A DNA stretch of 64,000 nt, taken from positions 645,107-709,106 of the forward strand of contig NZ_WHNY01000067.1 in assembly GCF_013141695.1 (NCBI RefSeq), read 5' to 3'. This DNA is from Paenibacillus plantarum. Lineage in GTDB: Bacteria > Bacillota > Bacilli > Paenibacillales > NBRC-103111. Positions 60,516-64,000 of the stretch are shown piece after piece. The notes below the pieces were generated by a model. It was not told the origin of the DNA, searched no databases, and saw only the letters and a list, made by a program, of their open reading frames with translations. The position numbers were made by a program, and so were the translations under genes. The first letter of the stretch is position 1, and each line of letters opens with the position of its first letter.

Positions 60516-60788
60516 ATGATAAAGTTAGATTTAGATCAAATTAAGGAAATCATATCTAAAAGATTTCCTGAATGGAATATTTACATTGACCCCTACGGGA
60601 AATGTATCTGGGTAAGTATGAACGATAAGTATTTGAATTTTTTTGAGCTCCAAATTACTGAAGATGAAGTTGGAATTTCTCGACGAAGAGAAAGTGAAGG
60701 ATTAGATTTTTCAGGTCATGATGAAGCTTTTAAAGATCTTGATGAAACTTTCGAATATATCGATAAGAATTTGCTAACTAACGGATAA
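60516..60788 (+). CDS. Small hypothetical, probable immunity protein
   Basis: 90 acidic residues (KLDLDQIKEIISKRF, then WNIYIDPYGKCIWVSMND). Behind AAAGGTGGG. Size, charge and the position in an immunity array suggest an antitoxin-like role, but the family is not recognised. Confidence 0.5.
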   Translation: MIKLDLDQIKEIISKRFPEWNIYIDPYGKCIWVSMNDKYLNFFELQITEDEVGISRRRESEGLDFSGHDEAFKDLDETFEYIDKNLLTNG

Positions 60789-60833
60789 CGAATCCTCGAT
60801 AGTTAAAATTCGCGTGTAGTATGGGAGAGCTAG

Positions 60834-61115
60834 AGAAGAAATAATTTACTTTGGCTGCAGCAGTGGTTTTATGAACAATGTGACGGTGACTGGGAAAATA
60901 TGCAGCAAATAAAGATTGATACGGTGGATAATCCGGGTTGGTTCATTAAAATAGATTTGGTTGAAACGAGTCTCGAAAACAAAACTTTCAATCACATTCA
61001 AATAGAACGTACAGAAACTGACTGGTTAATATGCAGAGTAGAGAACTACTCATTTATGGGAAGTGGAGGAGTGTTTAATCTGGATAGTAGAAAATGGGCA
61101 ATTTCAGTTAAATGA
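60834..61115 (+). pseudogene. Imm53-family immunity gene remnant without start codon
   Basis: From 60852 the frame reads WLQQWFYEQCDGDWEN, then IKIDTVDNPGWFIKIDL, and WLICRVENYSFMGSGG, which matches the Imm53 immunity family along most of its length. The frame upstream to the TAG at 60831 has no ATG, GTG or TTG start; the first Met is internal at 60900. The C-terminus is also shortened. I therefore read it as a decayed gene, though an unusual start codon cannot be excluded. Confidence 0.6.
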
Positions 61116-61137
61116 TGCCTACGGCGAACGATAGATA

Positions 61138-61665
61138 GTGGATTACAAATGGGAGGACGATGTCTTGAATGACATAGAGGCATTATTAAACCAGATAAAG
61201 AGGTTTCCTAATTGTAGAGTGACTCCGACAAACGGATTGCCACAGACGAATCAGCATAGCCTTCCTTCAGATCTTAAACGTTTTTATGAGATATGCGGTG
61301 GAGTAATTCTTTTTGAAAACAAGGATTATAGTTGTGAAATAGTCCGGACTGAAGAGTTTGTCTTTTCTAATCCAGTCATAGTTGGGGAACAAGTAGACGA
61401 GGATATATCTTCACATTGGTACATCATTGGCCATGATGGAAATGGCGACTACATTTCTATAGATCTTCATCCAGACCGATTTGGGAAATGTTACGATAGC
61501 TTCTGGGATAGACATGCAGTTTCAGGTAACTGTCCAGTAATTGCTAAATCATTCACGGATTTGCTTAATTTATTGGTTCAGAATAACGGTGAACGATGGT
61601 ACTGGTTAAAAGAAGATTTTGAAACACTTGGAGATGCCTACGATTGCAATGAATCGTTGAGCTAA
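61138..61665 (+). CDS. SMI1/KNR4 (SUKH) family immunity protein
   Basis: 175 residues from GTG 61138. SUKH pattern: LPSDLKRFYEICGGVILFE near residue 45, then HWYIIGHDGNGDYISIDLHP and CPVIAKSFTDLLNLL. SUKH proteins are common immunity proteins against polymorphic toxins. The next gene on the strand is a membrane protein, and no toxin gene lies in the window. Confidence 0.8.
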   Translation: MDYKWEDDVLNDIEALLNQIKRFPNCRVTPTNGLPQTNQHSLPSDLKRFYEICGGVILFENKDYSCEIVRTEEFVFSNPVIVGEQVDEDISSHWYIIGHDGNGDYISIDLHPDRFGKCYDSFWDRHAVSGNCPVIAKSFTDLLNLLVQNNGERWYWLKEDFETLGDAYDCNESLS

Positions 61666-61705
61666 CGAAAGAACTTTAGTTGAATAGCATCAGACAGGGG
61701 AAGAT

Positions 61706-62059
61706 GTGCAGATGGAATACAAATTAGTATTGCGAAATGTATTACTTAACGCGGCTACTTTTTCTTGGGCAGCTGTCAAACTCTCATTAATTTTCTTTCT
61801 TTCAGTAATTAATATATTTATTGAGAACAAGTGGATACGGGGTCTCGGATTCAAACCTTGGGCTAACATTACAATAATAATTTTTTGTCCATTTATTGTT
61901 TATATAATTCAACCCCAATTAATTGCCTTAACAGCAATTGTGCAATTAAGTTCTTTAATTGTCTTGTTTAGAACTAAAAATAACATAAACTATATAATAA
62001 ATCATTCTCTGAAAGGGACGATTATTACATTCATGAAACTTCCAAATAACATACTTTGA
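61706..62059 (+). CDS. Small membrane protein of unknown function
   Basis: 117 residues with three hydrophobic segments (about 20-45, 50-75, 80-95). A GGGGAAG lies upstream. No family recognised. In this array it may be an immunity protein for a membrane-acting toxin, which is inference from position alone. Confidence 0.5.
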   Translation: MQMEYKLVLRNVLLNAATFSWAAVKLSLIFFLSVINIFIENKWIRGLGFKPWANITIIIFCPFIVYIIQPQLIALTAIVQLSSLIVLFRTKNNINYIINHSLKGTIITFMKLPNNIL

Positions 62060-62418
62060 TTATCTTTTATGGCTAGATATTATGTTGTTGCAAAAATGAA
62101 CAAAAGATATTCTTAAGTGGGATGCTCTTACTTAAAAATCGAAATAGTTACTCCTAATTTAAAACTGTATCTAAATGCGTGGGAAAGGTATGTAAAGCTC
62201 TAAGTATGGGACGCTAGTTCTCACTAACACGGGCGTGCCACCAAGGATACCGCCGTGAAAAAACGGGTGACAAGAATATTATCTCATTAATCAAAGCAAC
62301 ATGAGAACATTCATTTTGTTTAATTCAATCGATGAGTTGTAATAGAGAGTCAATTTCACAATTCAAATTGAAAAATTGACTAGAGTTCTTGCGTGCCTAG
62401 GAATTCACTTTTTAAAAA

Positions 62419-63735
62419 TTAAGCAGCAGTTACAACTTGTTCAAGCTGTTGGTTCCATTTGTCTAAGGCAAATATGCATACGGTATACGCGAGCGTACTC
62501 AACTGGAAATCAACTTCGGCTCTTGTCCCCCGGTGACGTGTGCGATGAAGACCGAAATATTCTTTCAAGTAGGCAAATACGCGCTCAACGGCGGTCCGCT
62601 TTTTATACAGTTGTTTGAAGCTCTCACTTCCTCTTGCAGGTACAGTATTTTTACGAATATCTTGATCTACCTTTATTTTATACACTTTCTGGCAGCCGCT
62701 ATCTGCGAGGGGACAGTTACTACACTCTTTTGGACGTGTGAATTTAAGTGTTTTATAGGTCGAATCGTAGCTATCGTAGACGTAGGCTTTTCCTTTTTCG
62801 CAAATCGGGTGAAAGTCCTTATTAAATCCTTCAGGCGGCTCTGTGTGATGAATGAAATCAATGATTGGAAAAGCGCCTAGTGTGTAAATTAATTTATAAA
62901 GCGGGTGCGCGTCGTACCCTTTATCGGCCATAATATACTTGATGCGAAGCATAGGAAATTTCTTCTCTATTCCTTTTAACAACACGACTCCGCCACGTTG
63001 ATCATTGATATTAGCCGAGCTTAAAAAGCCAGTTAGCACATATTGACTGTCCGCATCGACGATAACATTTGCTTTGTAGCCATACCAAGACGTTAGGAAG
63101 CCTTTGGCATTTTTCTTTGAACACCGCTCTGGTGCCCGAGGCAGTCCCTCCATCAGTTCTTCATAGGTGTAAGGCAACATGTCAGCCACTGGTTTTTCAA
63201 AAGTAGTCAGCGTTGCTTCATATGCCTTACGCTCCTCAGCACGACGGATCGCTTCTTCCTTCTTCGGACGGCCACGTCCATACTTTTGAGGCTTAAGGGG
63301 AGGAGCTGGTTCTTCTTTCACATCCTCTTCAATGGGGACTGAAAGTTGCTCGAGCTGCGGCGAAAGTGGCTTTTTCTTTTGACGTGATGCTTTGCGTTTA
63401 GCGGCTGCGTCTGGAAATACCGCGTTCCAAGCCTCTACCGCCGAAGAGTCGAACGCCAAGTGAATCCCAGGTAAAAAGCCTTCTGAGATCGCATCTAGCA
63501 CTAGGCCGTCCTGAACTATTTCAAGGAGTTGGTGTTCATTCAAAGCGTGTATGAGACGAGAGTACGAAGCCTCGCTTGGCGTAGCGTCAGAGCCGGTAAA
63601 GCGGCATTGCATGCGGAATTCAACGCTCGTTTTTAGACGGCGAACAATATCTTTTACGAAGTCCATTCGTTCTATTTTGGCAATGAGAAGAGAATAGAGC
63701 ATAGCTGGAAAGTTTAATGTCTGCGGCGGACCCAA
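62419..63735 (-). CDS. DDE transposase, main frame (second part)
   Basis: About 438 residues of an IS4/IS5-like DDE transposase with a DUF772-type N-terminal domain: FRMQCRFTGSDATPSEASYSR, DSSAVEAWN (first Asp), YIMADKGYDAHP (second Asp) and RTAVERVFAYLKEYFGL (the final Glu). A Lys/Pro-rich linker interrupts the catalytic core. It lacks its own N-terminus, which is encoded in the next frame. Confidence 0.85.
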   Translation of the reverse strand: MGPPQTLNFPAMLYSLLIAKIERMDFVKDIVRRLKTSVEFRMQCRFTGSDATPSEASYSRLIHALNEHQLLEIVQDGLVLDAISEGFLPGIHLAFDSSAVEAWNAVFPDAAAKRKASRQKKKPLSPQLEQLSVPIEEDVKEEPAPPLKPQKYGRGRPKKEEAIRRAEERKAYEATLTTFEKPVADMLPYTYEELMEGLPRAPERCSKKNAKGFLTSWYGYKANVIVDADSQYVLTGFLSSANINDQRGGVVLLKGIEKKFPMLRIKYIMADKGYDAHPLYKLIYTLGAFPIIDFIHHTEPPEGFNKDFHPICEKGKAYVYDSYDSTYKTLKFTRPKECSNCPLADSGCQKVYKIKVDQDIRKNTVPARGSESFKQLYKKRTAVERVFAYLKEYFGLHRTRHRGTRAEVDFQLSTLAYTVCIFALDKWNQQLEQVVTAA

Positions 63736-63869
63736 CGCGACTGTTTTCCAAGTCGTTGTAAAATTGAATTGAAATTTAGATGTTCAAGTATGGGAGCATA
63801 CCGGTCATCGGGCTTAATTTCCAGTAATTGTTGGAAGGAAAACAACTCTTGCTGTTGAATAGAATACAT
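63714..63869 (-). CDS. DDE transposase, N-terminal frame (first part)
   Basis: The 51-residue frame starts at ATG 63869 (MYSIQQQELFSFQQLLEIKP, then DRYAPILEHLNFNSILQRLGK) and stops at 63714. A -1 shift at the run of four A in GGAAAAC (63744-63747 on the plus strand as TTTT) joins LGK to TVALGPPQTLNF and gives a full-length transposase. This can be a programmed frameshift or an inactivating mutation. Confidence 0.65.
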   Translation of the reverse strand: MYSIQQQELFSFQQLLEIKPDDRYAPILEHLNFNSILQRLGKQSRWVRRRH

Positions 63870-64000
63870 AGGGAATACCTCTTTCTTCAACTCGGGTTGT
63901 TGGTTTCGACGCCTTTTACTTCGAGATTTGGGGAGGTAGTCCCTTTTTTTGTGTGAAAAAAACTAGGCTTGGTGCGGGTTTGAGATTGTGAAATTGTCTC

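Larger units (their letters stand above)
62345..64000 (-). mobile_element. DDE insertion sequence (IS4/IS5/IS1182-like), right end at the window edge
   Basis: Left terminal sequence GAGAGT-CAATTTCACAAT (62345-62362) is inverted at the window end, where the complement reads GAGA-CAATTTCACAAT-CTC (63985-64000). The element encloses a transposase on the minus strand. The bases 62060-62344 before the left end have no gene. The target duplication cannot be read because the right end is at the window boundary. Confidence 0.65.

Overview
The window looks like a chromosomal segment of a Paenibacillus-type member of the Bacillota. The evidence is a set of Bacillus/Paenibacillus marker genes (lipM with yqhG/yqhH, yqzE, xpt, ykvI-like, yhaO/yhaN-like, a DUF6509-like gene), purine-rich Shine-Dalgarno sites, strong hairpin-plus-T terminators and moderate, patchy G+C.

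Layout. 1-6.9 kb is a plant-polysaccharide (pectin/rhamnogalacturonan-like) catabolic cluster: the end of a Gfo/Idh/MocA-like oxidoreductase, a TIM-barrel sugar isomerase, a toroid protein, a GH88/105 hydrolase, an MgtC-like membrane protein and a GH43-like protein. 7-7.5 kb holds structured repeats. 7.7-10.4 kb has a split chromate transporter, a formylglycine-generating-enzyme homologue and a small membrane protein. 10.4-23.8 kb is a LysR-controlled catabolic operon: two flavin monooxygenases, a complete oligopeptide-type ABC importer, three CoA-transferase proteins, a cysteine-dioxygenase-like cupin and a DinB protein. I infer that it imports and oxidises an organosulfur or N-substituted compound. 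23.9-47 kb is mostly housekeeping: aldo/keto reductase, diguanylate cyclase, glycosyltransferase, a DNA-repair nuclease pair, transporters, xpt, CbiZ, tRNA-Leu, a Bax-inhibitor-like protein, yqhGH and lipM, with many small conserved proteins of unknown role. 47-50 kb is a TrpXYZ-type ABC importer preceded by a structured leader I do not recognise. 50.2-51 kb is a D-amino-acid transaminase.

The most interesting part is 51.3-62 kb. The B12-dependent ribonucleotide reductase gene nrdJ is interrupted by a group I intron exactly inside the catalytic N-P-C-G-E motif. The intron carries a PD-(D/E)xK-type homing endonuclease that is frame-shifted at a nine-A run. About 25-30 bp after the nrdJ stop codon, the sequence switches to an AT-rich island that begins with TGT followed by three spaced 17-bp direct repeats, the layout of a Tn7-like transposon end. 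The island then carries a small TniQ protein, an XRE regulator and a tightly overlapping operon: a free-standing TnsB C-terminal-like domain, a large TniQ protein and an unknown protein. No transposase catalytic domain and no TnsC are visible. The nrdJ 3' end may therefore be an attTn7-like site used by an unusual, reduced or decayed Tn7-like element.

The island continues with orphan polymorphic-toxin immunity genes (DUF2716, an Imm53 remnant, SUKH) and ends in a DDE insertion sequence whose transposase is split by a -1 frameshift and whose right terminal repeat sits at the window edge.
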